Shown here piece by piece: positions 33,561 to 42,775 of a stretch of 64,000 nt of DNA (positions are counted from its first letter, which is position 1; every line of letters starts with the position of its first letter). The stretch comes from Bdellovibrio sp. CG22_combo_CG10-13_8_21_14_all_39_27 (GTDB taxonomy: Bacteria > Bdellovibrionota > Bacteriovoracia > Bacteriovoracales > Bacteriovoracaceae). Location of the stretch: positions 35,976 to 99,975 of the forward strand of contig PCTW01000016.1 of the NCBI GenBank assembly GCA_002786715.1, read 5' to 3'. A program made the position numbers and the translations under genes. Under the pieces are notes generated by a model. It was given only the letters and a program-made list of their open reading frames with translations, had not been told where the DNA came from and did no database searches.

Positions 33561-34133
33561 GTGAAACTTTTATTTAAATTCATTCTTATACTTTTGTTTT
33601 CGGCCACATCGGCGATGGCCGCGTTTAATATCGAACTGTTTGGAAATTATACTTCTGACTCTGATAATGTTGACAATGAATCTTATTCGAAGAGCTATTA
33701 CGGTCTCTTCTTAGGCGCTTCTCTTGATGGTAAGCAGGCAGTCTACTTCGGTCAGAGTGTCATGCTGCATAGTCGATCTCTCAAAGGCTCAGGAAGCTCA
33801 ACGGCAGGTACTTTGAGTGTTACTGAATTGGGTCCACGATTTACACTTTTCTTTGGAGAGTCTCAAGGCTGGGCCCTGACTACAGTTTGGAATCCTTATG
33901 CTAAAGGCAAGAGACAACGTGCTGGTGCTTCTGAAGACATTAGCGGTTGGAGCTATATGGCATCATTTGGATATCAATTAAGACTGACGAAAGGATTTAC
34001 TTTGGGGGCTAATATTTCTTACCATTCACTTAGTATTTCTAAATCAACTGACTCTAGCAACATAGAGACTCAAGTGAGTCATAAGTATACTTCGATCATT
34101 CCTATGATTACTATCGCTCTTCGTTTTAGATGA
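33561..34133 (+). CDS. small outer-membrane beta-barrel protein
   Basis: 190 residues, GTG start, signal peptide (…SATSAMAA). The mature part looks like an eight-strand barrel (FNIELFGNYTS, YGLFLGASLDG, PRFTLFFG, YMASFGYQLRL, FTLGANISYHSL, IIPMITIALRFR). Function unknown. It overlaps the next gene by 4 bases, so both are likely expressed together. Confidence 0.65.
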   Translation: MKLLFKFILILLFSATSAMAAFNIELFGNYTSDSDNVDNESYSKSYYGLFLGASLDGKQAVYFGQSVMLHSRSLKGSGSSTAGTLSVTELGPRFTLFFGESQGWALTTVWNPYAKGKRQRAGASEDISGWSYMASFGYQLRLTKGFTLGANISYHSLSISKSTDSSNIETQVSHKYTSIIPMITIALRFR

Positions 34134-34537
34134 GTTTCTTTAAGACACTTCGAAATTATTTTGATGCTTTTGTCCCTGACTATAAAGAATTTATGGATTT
34201 GGGGTATCGTGCTACCACATTTAATGGTGATTTTATCCTTGAGAAATCGATTTCTCACTGTCATATTCGAATTCATCAAAGTATTGAACCTTTCAATCCC
34301 GTTTTAAGCTCACTGATTGATTTTGATTTAAATGATAATGCCTGTGTCGTCATAGATGTTTCGGCCCTGAATCATGATCTGAGAAATTCGTTGTATCAAG
34401 GGATAAAGGAAATGTTTGATTTTTCTCACTTAAGAGATTCTTATATTTTTCTCTATGATAAAAAAATGGAATTAAAATCAGTTCGTTTGCCAAAAAAATT
34501 GGAAAGCATCGAAGAAGTTTTTAAACAGGTTGTCTAA
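34130..34537 (+). CDS. small cytoplasmic protein of unknown function
   Basis: 135 residues, no signal peptide or membrane segment. The stretch ACVVIDVSALNHDLRNSLYQGIKEMF has the strand-helix rhythm of STAS-like domains, but the conserved Ser/Thr site is not clear, so this is only a suggestion. It overlaps the barrel gene by 4 bases and converges on the receiver/PilZ-like gene with 17 bases of overlap. Confidence 0.55.
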   Translation: MSFFKTLRNYFDAFVPDYKEFMDLGYRATTFNGDFILEKSISHCHIRIHQSIEPFNPVLSSLIDFDLNDNACVVIDVSALNHDLRNSLYQGIKEMFDFSHLRDSYIFLYDKKMELKSVRLPKKLESIEEVFKQVV

Positions 34538-35216
34538 GGATCCATTGGCGAGCTTGCAAAGAAATTTCGGGCTTGGTCGCATCAAATTCACAAAAAGCAT
34601 AAAATAATTTGAGATCAGTATTAAATGAAGTTTCATCCACCATGAGCGATATTTCATCCATATTGAGTATCTCTTTGAGAGCGGAGCTTTTTAAATTAAT
34701 TAGCGTCCCTTTAGATATCAAATGAGGAGAAGATAGTGTGATTCCATATTCAGAAATTTGATTTAAATGAAGGTGGAAAGAAAGATGGCATTCTTGTTTA
34801 ACTTCAGAAATGGAATAGAATGTGAGCTCATTCTTTTTTCCTTCAAGTTGCAAATGCTGTTTAATCTTACTTATCAGAAGAGGAGGATCTAGGGGTTTTG
34901 TCAAAGCATCATTTGCCCCGACTTCTAGCGCCAACGAAATATCTTTTGTGCTATTTCTTCTCGAGATGACAATTATGGGAATGTCATGGCCTTTTGTTAA
35001 TCGGATGGCTTGAATTAACTTATAGCCGGCTCCCATGGCAATATCTAGGTTGAGATCAATGATGCAAAGATCCGGAGTGCTTGATCTCATAAGGGCCGTG
35101 AATTGATCTACTGTTGTACAAATTTTTAAATCAAGATCAAGTGGTTTCAGAGTTAACTTTAAAAAATTATTAAAATCGACATCATCATCAATGGTAAAAA
35201 CAATAGGTTTTTTCAT
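34521..35216 (-). CDS. response regulator: receiver plus PilZ-like domain
   Basis: 231 residues. The receiver (1-125) has D10-D12 acidic pocket, phosphoacceptor D54 (CIIDLNLD), T/S switch region and K in LTKPLDPP. Residues ~130-230 have PilZ-like strands (HLSFHLHLNQISEYGITLSSPHLISKGTLINL) but no clear c-di-GMP RxxxR motif. It should relay phosphorylation to a nucleotide- or protein-binding output. It overlaps the paralogous gene at 35213 by 4 bases; both follow the phosphotransfer gene. Confidence 0.8.
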   Translation of the reverse strand: MKKPIVFTIDDDVDFNNFLKLTLKPLDLDLKICTTVDQFTALMRSSTPDLCIIDLNLDIAMGAGYKLIQAIRLTKGHDIPIIVISRRNSTKDISLALEVGANDALTKPLDPPLLISKIKQHLQLEGKKNELTFYSISEVKQECHLSFHLHLNQISEYGITLSSPHLISKGTLINLKSSALKEILNMDEISLMVDETSFNTDLKLFYAFCEFDATKPEISLQARQWILRQPV

Positions 35217-35887
35217 TTCTTTTTAATTTTTCTTATGTTTTGGGCCATGAGTTCAGTCATTCCTCTAAAAGTTACCTCTGTATTATAAGTTCCGTCACTT
35301 GCAGGTTTTGATTGATCAACTGTTCTCATTTTGATTTCATTTAAGCGAATTTCATTTAAAAAATCACTTTGTATTTTGATATCAGTTTTTTCAGAAAACT
35401 TAACAGGAGCGACAACCACGAGTGAGATTTCGTTTATTTTTACATGCTTTGCATAAAGTGAACATTCGATGCTTGGGGGGTGAGGAATATTGTAACTAGC
35501 TGCTTCGGTGGCGCGGAGGTTTTTCTTGAGCTTTTGAACCAAGGCCGCTGCATTTAACGGCTTAGCGAGCAGTTCATCAACACCTAAGGCTTTAGCTTTG
35601 AGTATATTTCCCCGGCTCATATCCGAACTACTTATGAAGATCTTTGTTGTTTGAAAGTGAGACTGTTCACGAATCCAAGGAATGAGAGACCAGCTCAAAT
35701 CAGTTCCTAGATTAATATCAAGAATGATGGCGTGTGGAATATGCTGGTTGAGATAACTTTTAGCTGAATTAAGGTCTTTTTCAATATGAACTCTGAATCC
35801 ACTACCAGATATTTGCTTATTGAGGAGATTGGTTAAATCTTCATCATCATCAACCAGTAAAATGTCGAATATTTTTGCTATATTCAT
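35213..35887 (-). CDS. response regulator: receiver plus PilZ-like domain
   Basis: 224 residues. Receiver with D13-D15, phosphoacceptor D57 (IILDINLG) and K in LLAKPLNAA. The C-terminal ~95 residues (SIECSLYAKHVKINEISLVVVAPVKFSEKTDIKI) parallel the PilZ-like output of its neighbour, also without an obvious c-di-GMP motif. The pair looks like a tandem duplication that diverged. It overlaps the Hpt gene by 4 bases. Confidence 0.8.
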   Translation of the reverse strand: MNIAKIFDILLVDDDEDLTNLLNKQISGSGFRVHIEKDLNSAKSYLNQHIPHAIILDINLGTDLSWSLIPWIREQSHFQTTKIFISSSDMSRGNILKAKALGVDELLAKPLNAAALVQKLKKNLRATEAASYNIPHPPSIECSLYAKHVKINEISLVVVAPVKFSEKTDIKIQSDFLNEIRLNEIKMRTVDQSKPASDGTYNTEVTFRGMTELMAQNIRKIKKK

Positions 35888-36192
35888 TTATAAACTATTT
35901 CTAGCTTTTCCATATAGTTTTTGTATTCAATGAGAAGTGATTTAATTGAAATTAGGTCTTGCTTTATTGCGGCCATTTCTAAATTGACGCCAATTTGACC
36001 AAGGTCAGGAAGACCATAGCTACCTGCATTTCCTGCCAATTTATGACCTATGACCTGAATTGTCTTGATGTCGTTTGTTTTTATAGCTTCTAAAATAGAA
36101 GAGAGATCTTTTATCCTGTTACTTAAGAACGTAGGCATGATGTCTTTGAGGTCTGCATCTATCGTGATTCGAATTTTACCTGAGTCTGCCAT
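35884..36192 (-). CDS. histidine phosphotransfer (Hpt) protein
   Basis: 102 residues forming a four-helix Hpt domain. The phosphorylatable His is H50 in VIGHKLAGNAGSYGL, matching the HxLKGxAxxxG pattern. Such proteins carry phosphate between receivers of a multistep phosphorelay. First gene of a minus-strand trio with the two receiver/PilZ-like proteins. The hybrid kinase that would load it is not in the window. Confidence 0.85.
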   Translation of the reverse strand: MADSGKIRITIDADLKDIMPTFLSNRIKDLSSILEAIKTNDIKTIQVIGHKLAGNAGSYGLPDLGQIGVNLEMAAIKQDLISIKSLLIEYKNYMEKLEIVYK

Positions 36193-36265
36193 TAAACAAT
36201 CTCTCTATCAAAATTACTTTAAATTTATCTATTTAATGCTACCATAATTCTACTTAAGGTGGTTT

Positions 36266-36967
36266 ATGAATAAAAAAATATCACTATTAATCATAGATGA
36301 TGACTCGGACATTCATCTTCTTCTAAAGCGGACTCTTGAAGTCAACTTTAGCTTATCCTTTGCAATTGATTTGGCTTCTGCACGTGAATATGTTTCAAAT
36401 AGTCGCCCAGATATTATTGTCCTTGATGAAGGACTGCCAGATGGTTCAGGATCTGAATTTTGCCATTATCTGAAGAATAATTTGTCTATGAAAGATGTTC
36501 CCATCATTATGCTTACCTCACGAAAGGAGCTTCAAGATAAGCTATCTGCTTTCAATTCTGGCGCCGATGACTATGTGGTAAAGCCATTTGAACCCCTTGA
36601 GCTGGCGGCCAGAATTCAGGCACGTTTTAGGGTCAATCATGAAGGACAAGACAATTATCATCTAGATGATTTATTGTTCAATCTTTCAACTCAAAAATTA
36701 TCAATCGAATCTGGTGATGGTGCTGTCGAAATAGATTTGACTCCTCTCGAGTTCAAAATTCTTTATCATCTGTCACGTGAGGTAGGATCTATTCATCCGC
36801 GCGATGAACTCCTTCATGCAGTCTGGGGTGAGAAAGTGAATGTCGTTAGCAGAACTGTAGATCAACATATTAGCAAAGTTCGTAAAAAGATTTCCTCATC
36901 TTCGTTCACTGTAAAATCGGCACACGGAAAAGGTTATTTTTTAATTAAAAAGAATATAAAAAGATGA
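36266..36967 (+). CDS. OmpR/PhoB-family response regulator
   Basis: 233 residues. Receiver with D11-D13, phosphoacceptor D54 (IIVLDEGLPDG) and K in YVVKPFEPLEL, followed by a winged-helix domain (LTPLEFKILYHLSREVG, SRTVDQHISKVRKKI, VKSAHGKGYFL). It should bind DNA as a dimer when phosphorylated. It diverges from the Hpt gene and overlaps the HD-domain gene by 4 bases. No sensor kinase is adjacent. Confidence 0.92.
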   Translation: MNKKISLLIIDDDSDIHLLLKRTLEVNFSLSFAIDLASAREYVSNSRPDIIVLDEGLPDGSGSEFCHYLKNNLSMKDVPIIMLTSRKELQDKLSAFNSGADDYVVKPFEPLELAARIQARFRVNHEGQDNYHLDDLLFNLSTQKLSIESGDGAVEIDLTPLEFKILYHLSREVGSIHPRDELLHAVWGEKVNVVSRTVDQHISKVRKKISSSSFTVKSAHGKGYFLIKKNIKR

Positions 36968-38301
36968 TGAAAGTTGTTCTTTATTCAGATAATGAAGTCA
37001 TTAATGATCTCTATGTTATCAACCTTCAAATTTTTGTTGATGCTCAAGTTCTTGTCGTTTCAAATGTTGATTCCTTAAAAGAAGCTCTCACTTCTGAGGT
37101 GGAGCTTATAATCACTCTTTCTCAAGTTGAAGGGCGTGATGCAGGAGCTGAAGTTCAGACAATAATGAAGGATGGTAGTCTTCAGACTCCCTTACTGTTA
37201 ATTGGAGAGAAAAGTTCGATTGCGCATACTCATGGGGTAGAAACGCTTCCTGGAAATTTGAATTTGCAATTGTTAATCAGAACGATAGCTAAAATGTTCA
37301 ACATTACGGCCAAGGATATGGCCTTTAAAGATTTACCAGATTTTTATCCTATTCCTATTAAGATTCTTTCCAATATCGATACAGCTCCATGTGATATCTA
37401 CTTAAAGATGACTCGGACTAAAGAGGAATATGCAAAAATTGTAGATGTTGGTCGCTCTCTCTCTGTCAAAGTTAAAATGTATCTTCAAAGAGGTGTCGAA
37501 ACTCTCTATATCCCTAAGGATCAAAGGGCGGTTGTCGCCAACCTTGCAAGTCAGCGCTTAAATGAAAAATTACAAGAAAAGATGACTCCCGATATGGCCA
37601 TCGACGTTGTCGAGCAAGGGTTTGAACTCATTGCGGAAGAATTAAGTCAAAATCCACAAGCCAATGAAGAGATGGTTAAAATTTCTAAGAGTTGTGTATC
37701 GGCAGTAAGTTCAGTCATCAATTCTGTGCCCAAAATCAAATCGCTACTTCAGTCATTGCTCGAGAATAAATCTCGCTTTATTTATATGCATTCAGTAATG
37801 ACTACCTACATTTCAAATCACATCATTAAAAATATTTCCTGGGGTTCCGAAGAACATGCAGAGAAAGTGGCTTTTGTCTTATTTTTTCACGATATGTTTC
37901 TTATTCCTGTATACAATAAATATCCTGAATTTAAATACGAAGAAGATTTAATTTTTAATCAAGTTCTAGATGATAAGGAAAAAGAAATCGTCTTATCCCA
38001 CGCTCGTATGGCCAGCGAGATGATTCGCAATTTTCCAAGAATGCCAATGGGTGCTGATGCTATTTTACAACAACATCATGGAATGAACGGTGGTGTTGGT
38101 TTTGCACTTGAGTATCAAGATGATATTTCACCATTGGCCAAAGTTATAATCGTTGCAGAAGAGTTTGTTAACATTGCATTAAAATCAAAAGATGAAGGGA
38201 CCGCTATTACAAAAGATCAGGTTGTCTCTCAATTAAGAACGAGATTTACTCGACATACTTATAAGAAAATCATTGATACTCTCGACAATCTTCAATTCTA
38301 A
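36964..38301 (+). CDS. pseudo-receiver/HD-GYP-like regulator (degenerate)
   Basis: 445 residues. The receiver-like N-terminus lacks the phosphoacceptor: the position reads LIITL instead of LIxxD. A middle region (~120-200) has DIYLKMTRTKEEYAKI and LQRGVETLYIPKD. The HD domain has H309-D310 and HHGMNGGVGF (371-380) where HD-GYP needs HHExxDGxGYP. Architecture and length equal the 14025 protein and are close to the 38298 protein. Probably a ligand- or partner-binding regulator rather than an enzyme. Translated with the OmpR-type gene (ATGATG overlap). Confidence 0.8.
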   Translation: MMKVVLYSDNEVINDLYVINLQIFVDAQVLVVSNVDSLKEALTSEVELIITLSQVEGRDAGAEVQTIMKDGSLQTPLLLIGEKSSIAHTHGVETLPGNLNLQLLIRTIAKMFNITAKDMAFKDLPDFYPIPIKILSNIDTAPCDIYLKMTRTKEEYAKIVDVGRSLSVKVKMYLQRGVETLYIPKDQRAVVANLASQRLNEKLQEKMTPDMAIDVVEQGFELIAEELSQNPQANEEMVKISKSCVSAVSSVINSVPKIKSLLQSLLENKSRFIYMHSVMTTYISNHIIKNISWGSEEHAEKVAFVLFFHDMFLIPVYNKYPEFKYEEDLIFNQVLDDKEKEIVLSHARMASEMIRNFPRMPMGADAILQQHHGMNGGVGFALEYQDDISPLAKVIIVAEEFVNIALKSKDEGTAITKDQVVSQLRTRFTRHTYKKIIDTLDNLQF

Positions 38302-39668
38302 CCAAGATCTTTCACGGCCTTTTTAAGAATTTTTAAAGGTTCTTTAAAATGCCCAACGTTATAGTGATTGTTCATGGCGCCTAAGACAGAAGTCATCGTT
38401 AGCTTGCTAGGTCCATGAATGGCCAATTGAGTTACGAAATTTGAAGTAAGAACAAAAACTGAAGAGATCGCAGTTAGTTTAGAAGCATTGTAGCGTCTAG
38501 GAAAGCCTGAACCATCAGGCAGTTCATGATGTTCTTCAATAATAAAATCAGCCTCAGAGATTCCTGAAAACTGCTTTGCAATATCTGCGGCCTTTCGCAT
38601 GTGATTGGTGAATTCTTCTCTTTCTTTTTCAGAGTAACCCTCTAGTTCGGGATGTTCGAGGTGAGTAATGCGAATCATCTTTTCATCTGGAAGATAGACA
38701 TCGTGGAGATAGCTGGCCAAAGTTAATTTCGAGCGAGTCATTTCTGAGCTCCAGCCCATACCTCTCATTAAGCCTTCGCTAATGAGGGCCTTGAGCACTG
38801 CCTGTTCAGCTAGGTCGAGGTGTTCATATGGAAAGTTTTTTAAAATATCAGTAAGAGTTGAGGTTGTCTCGTAAAGCTTGGCACTCGCATCCATAATGAC
38901 GTTTATAAATTGAGTAAGTTTTTCTGTTACTCCCACACTTTTTAAATATTGATGTATTACGAGTACTCCAGCTATTTCTGTCTGGAGAATGAGCTTTGTT
39001 TGCATTCCTTTTTTAGATAAGACGTTTGATATCTTATCAATCGAATTTTCTAAAAATTTCAATTGCTCATCTTTGTGCAGATAAAGAACACGTATGCCTC
39101 TTTTTCCAATGTCCTGAATTTGAGATTGCGTATAGGGCTTGTCTTTGCTTAATGCCTTGATATATTTTGTTTTAGTGAGTTCAATATAGGCATCAAAGGG
39201 ACTGGTTCTAAAAAGATAAAAGTTGCGCAATTTTAATGGAACAAACTCATCTCGATTGAGTTCAATCACAGAATTCACAAAATCTTCTTTTTGGGCCCAT
39301 TCTAATGAAACTTGAATAATCTCTTTAAATTTATTTACCTCGTATGGCTTTTTATAGATTTGAGCAGAATCTGAAGTTTCAATGAGATCATTATCAACTC
39401 TGTCCTTGAGCATCACTTCTGTTCCGATGAAGATAATGGGACGTTCTCCAATACTTTCATAAACTTCTCTGGCCAGCTCTGAAGGATTATCAGTTTTGAT
39501 TCCGCATTCAATCATGATCATTGTGAAAGGGCCTTGGAAGTTGAGTGCTTCAATGGCATCGGAACCTTTAATGGCACAAACTAATTCTACTTTTGAGAAA
39601 TGCGCTCGAAAGATATTTCGTAGATAATTCCACTCTTCTTTTTCGTCACAAATGAATAGGGCCTTCAA
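38298..39668 (-). CDS. pseudo-receiver/HD-GYP phosphodiesterase
   Basis: 456 residues. The receiver-like domain has Glu in place of the phosphoacceptor Asp (MIMIECG) but keeps the Lys (YKKPYE). The HD-GYP domain is nearly canonical: H322-D323 and HHELPDGSGFP (380-390), with Phe for Tyr. Of the three paralogs in this window it is the only one likely to hydrolyse c-di-GMP. Its end overlaps the convergent paralog's stop by 4 bases. Confidence 0.85.
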   Translation of the reverse strand: MKALFICDEKEEWNYLRNIFRAHFSKVELVCAIKGSDAIEALNFQGPFTMIMIECGIKTDNPSELAREVYESIGERPIIFIGTEVMLKDRVDNDLIETSDSAQIYKKPYEVNKFKEIIQVSLEWAQKEDFVNSVIELNRDEFVPLKLRNFYLFRTSPFDAYIELTKTKYIKALSKDKPYTQSQIQDIGKRGIRVLYLHKDEQLKFLENSIDKISNVLSKKGMQTKLILQTEIAGVLVIHQYLKSVGVTEKLTQFINVIMDASAKLYETTSTLTDILKNFPYEHLDLAEQAVLKALISEGLMRGMGWSSEMTRSKLTLASYLHDVYLPDEKMIRITHLEHPELEGYSEKEREEFTNHMRKAADIAKQFSGISEADFIIEEHHELPDGSGFPRRYNASKLTAISSVFVLTSNFVTQLAIHGPSKLTMTSVLGAMNNHYNVGHFKEPLKILKKAVKDLG

Positions 39669-39741
39669 AAATATACATCCTCAATTTTATTAATTAAGTC
39701 ATTATAACTCTGTTTAAGGAAGAACCCAAAGATGAGGAAAA

Positions 39742-41142
39742 TTAAGCATTTTCCGATAGTTCAGGGGCGAAACAAGCTGTAATGGGAACATCTTTTACTT
39801 CAATCCACTCAGGAACAGAGACTGAACTGGCCAATCTCATCCCATAGGTCGAGGAGAGGTTAACAGAAGTAATCTTGCTTGAAAGCCAATGAACATTATT
39901 GAAAACATGATGAAAACTGTCATTTACTCTAATATTGTAGAGATGATCTTGAACTTTACCTTCACTTATCAAGTAAGTACCAAAGCGTGAAGTTGCAGTG
40001 AATTCGCCTTTTGCGACGTTGGTGAAATTCATATAATGAAGAGTATTAATATAAAGAGTTGGTTCCTTCGTTTGTTGGACTAGCTCTGTCCAAGTCGCCG
40101 GTCCTGTTCCTGGTAGTAATTCAAAAGAGGCCGTTGCAAAATCGTTATCGACAACGATTCCATACCGATCACAAATATCTTTTGATGAGTAGATGAGATT
40201 TTTTAAAATCCCTTTGTTGATTATGGTGTGAGCTGGTCTGAGAATTCCATTAAGACCCACTCTTCTTTTAAATAAAGAGTGCTTAGATGTTGGGTCATTG
40301 GTAATGGTTATATTATCACCAAAAACTTTACTTCCAATATCATGCTGTCCTTTTTTAAACATTCCTGTTTGCATCAGATACGATTCACCTGAAAAGCCCA
40401 CCCAACTTGTATAGGCCAAAATTTCGGCCACTGCTTCAGGTCCAAAGATGACATTGTATTTTCCAATGGGGACGCTCTTTCGATGCGTAGTTGTCTTAAC
40501 TAAAAAATGGCGATCAAGTTCTTCTATCATTGCATCAGCGTTAATCTCTGCTAATGAAGCACCTACTTGCGAGGATTTAATCTCTTTGTTGTTATGCTCT
40601 TTGAGCTGAAGCACGACATCGACATTATAATCTGAACCACGATAGGAGATAGGTTGCTCGACATTGGTATTGATAATGCTATAAGCATAGGTTCCGAGTG
40701 AAAAAGCGCCAGAGACTTCACAACCTTTATCTGCAAATTTATTCACAGCTTTGGCATAGACGTCAACCATAAGAGAAGTGTCCATGTTAATCATGTCCAT
40801 ATCTGAATGGTCATCGTTGTAATCGCCTTGGGCCAGATTTAAGAGGTCTCCAAGATGATCAATTTCAGGTAATAAAGGAAGTGTCGCTTGAAGCTCTTTG
40901 ATTTCGTGAATGAGTTCTTCTGTTGTATTATTTTTAAGAACAAATTCGCCCTTGCTTTGCTTTTTGCCTAATTGAATTTGTACGAAAAAGCGTGCGGCTT
41001 CTTCAGAGGTATTAAGAGAAACCTGATTCCGTCCTGCACGAACCAAATGAGATCTTTCACTTCGAAAAACGATCTGACCTTTAATACCCTGATCTTTGAG
41101 ATATTGATTGGCATTAATTAAGAGTTGATGATCAACTTTCAT
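39742..41142 (-). CDS. pmbA: TldE/PmbA-type metalloprotease subunit
   Basis: 466 residues of the TldD/PmbA family. It lacks the HExxxH zinc motif, as expected for the TldE subunit, and keeps family blocks such as GKYNVIFGPEAVAEIL and the glycine-rich C-terminal core. With TldD it forms a heterodimer that degrades or matures peptides in the cytoplasm. It overlaps tldD by 4 bases. Confidence 0.88.
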   Translation of the reverse strand: MKVDHQLLINANQYLKDQGIKGQIVFRSERSHLVRAGRNQVSLNTSEEAARFFVQIQLGKKQSKGEFVLKNNTTEELIHEIKELQATLPLLPEIDHLGDLLNLAQGDYNDDHSDMDMINMDTSLMVDVYAKAVNKFADKGCEVSGAFSLGTYAYSIINTNVEQPISYRGSDYNVDVVLQLKEHNNKEIKSSQVGASLAEINADAMIEELDRHFLVKTTTHRKSVPIGKYNVIFGPEAVAEILAYTSWVGFSGESYLMQTGMFKKGQHDIGSKVFGDNITITNDPTSKHSLFKRRVGLNGILRPAHTIINKGILKNLIYSSKDICDRYGIVVDNDFATASFELLPGTGPATWTELVQQTKEPTLYINTLHYMNFTNVAKGEFTATSRFGTYLISEGKVQDHLYNIRVNDSFHHVFNNVHWLSSKITSVNLSSTYGMRLASSVSVPEWIEVKDVPITACFAPELSENA

Positions 41143-42602
41143 GATTCACTCCCTACTTGAACATTTTCAAAAACGCAGACTGGAACTCCATGTCCAAGTC
41201 TCATGATTTGATTAGGCTGACCTTTGCCACAATTGTAAACTTGCTCTAACCGCCAAGTACTTTTGTCCCCAACATATTTTAACGAATTCCAAAAAGGAAT
41301 AGAGGCTCCACCATAAGTGGGGTTGCGAACGATGTGGCTAATTTTTCCATCTTTAATTTTCCATCCAATTTCACAAGCAAAATGAAAGTTTTCACGGTTG
41401 CTTCCAATAGACCAGCTTCTTGGTGATTCAACCATCAATCCATTTTTAACTTTTGAAATCAATTCTTCGAGCTCACCATCGTTGCCTGGATCTAGATTGA
41501 TATTGTTCATACGTTCTATGGGCATATGGCGATAGCTTTCAGCGCGGTTGGCACCGCCTGACTGATCGAAGATTTTTCTTTTTGCTAGGGTGTTGGCTTC
41601 ATTTATTGTTGAACGAGAGGTGAGCGCATTTTTGAGGATGCCGTTGTCGATCAAAACGACATTTCGTCCAGGAACTCCATCGTCGTCAAACCCTGTTGTA
41701 CCAGGAGAGTTTGGTGTTGTTCCATCTGCGCGAGCATTTAATTTCTTTGAACCAAAAACCTTATGATCAAAGTCGTCAAGATTGACATGTGATCCACCGG
41801 CATAACTTAATTCATATCCCAAAATTCTATCCAGCTCCAAAGCGTGTCCGATTGTTTCGTGAACTTGGAGTGCCATCATGCTATTTAAAATAACGAGGTC
41901 ACAAGTTTCTTGCTCACATTGAGGGGCTTTTAAGATTTCTTTCAATTGGTCGACAAGTTGCGAAGCTTTTACATTAAGATCTTGGTCAATGATATTTTCC
42001 CAACCTACAGATTTGTTGATATCTTGATAAATTTCGAAACTTCTTTTTTGGCGAAGGCCATCGATATCTATGCCAGAGCAATCAAGAGAAGCGGCCACGT
42101 CATTTATCTTGCGCCATATTTTGGATCCTTCTGTATCAGCGTAATAAATTGAGCGATGGTAAAATTCAAAACTAACAGACCATAGATCGACCTCAGGAGC
42201 TCGAAGTAATTGATCTAACTCAAATAATCTTTTCATCTTGTCTTCAAGTGAAACGGTTCTTGGATCAATGAGAGTATGTGTCTGAAACTCAGAAATAAGT
42301 GTTTCTTTAGGGGAGAGTTCAATTTTAAACTGACGTAATTGAGCAGCTGAACGGGCCTGCTCTAATGCTGCCTTTGCAGTGTCGGCCAATGTATTCATAT
42401 TTTCGGTAGATGAAAATCCCCAAGCCCCATCACATAATACTCGTATCCCTGCTCCTTGGCGCTTTCTTGTCGAATTTTGGTGGAGTATTCCTTTCAACGT
42501 TGAAAGAGATTGCAACCAATCATCTTGGTGCCACCGTATATCGGCGTAACTGGCCCCCATAGCTAATAATGAGTCGAGAATGTCAGCGATTTTTTTTTGC
42601 AT
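41139..42602 (-). CDS. tldD: TldD-type zinc metalloprotease subunit
   Basis: 487 residues. The zinc site is H248-E249-xxx-H253 (VHETIGHALELDR), the atypical HExxxH of TldD, followed by GYELSYAGGSHV and NSPGTTGFDDDGVPG. It is the catalytic subunit that works with TldE, whose gene overlaps its stop. In other bacteria the pair processes peptides such as microcins or antitoxins; the target here is unknown. GCCATTTATGC upstream offers no strong ribosome binding site. Confidence 0.92.
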   Translation of the reverse strand: MQKKIADILDSLLAMGASYADIRWHQDDWLQSLSTLKGILHQNSTRKRQGAGIRVLCDGAWGFSSTENMNTLADTAKAALEQARSAAQLRQFKIELSPKETLISEFQTHTLIDPRTVSLEDKMKRLFELDQLLRAPEVDLWSVSFEFYHRSIYYADTEGSKIWRKINDVAASLDCSGIDIDGLRQKRSFEIYQDINKSVGWENIIDQDLNVKASQLVDQLKEILKAPQCEQETCDLVILNSMMALQVHETIGHALELDRILGYELSYAGGSHVNLDDFDHKVFGSKKLNARADGTTPNSPGTTGFDDDGVPGRNVVLIDNGILKNALTSRSTINEANTLAKRKIFDQSGGANRAESYRHMPIERMNNINLDPGNDGELEELISKVKNGLMVESPRSWSIGSNRENFHFACEIGWKIKDGKISHIVRNPTYGGASIPFWNSLKYVGDKSTWRLEQVYNCGKGQPNQIMRLGHGVPVCVFENVQVGSES

Positions 42603-42775
42603 AAATGGCCTTGGATTTGAAGTTGTTATTGTCTATCAAAGAACTTTTGATTTAAGAAGTCTCTCGTTACTAAACTCTCATTGAGCTGACACGAAATCAG
42701 TTACTTAGGAAAAGAAAAACTTGAAAAGTTTTCTTCTTGGTCTTGCTCTTTTTTAAGCACAGGGTAAAAGGAGCT

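Noticed and set aside
42716-42732. AAAACTT-GAA-AAGTTTT inverted repeat before the M23-like gene
   Set aside because: Entirely A/T-rich with low stability in AT-rich DNA; expected by chance and no T tail beyond the repeat.
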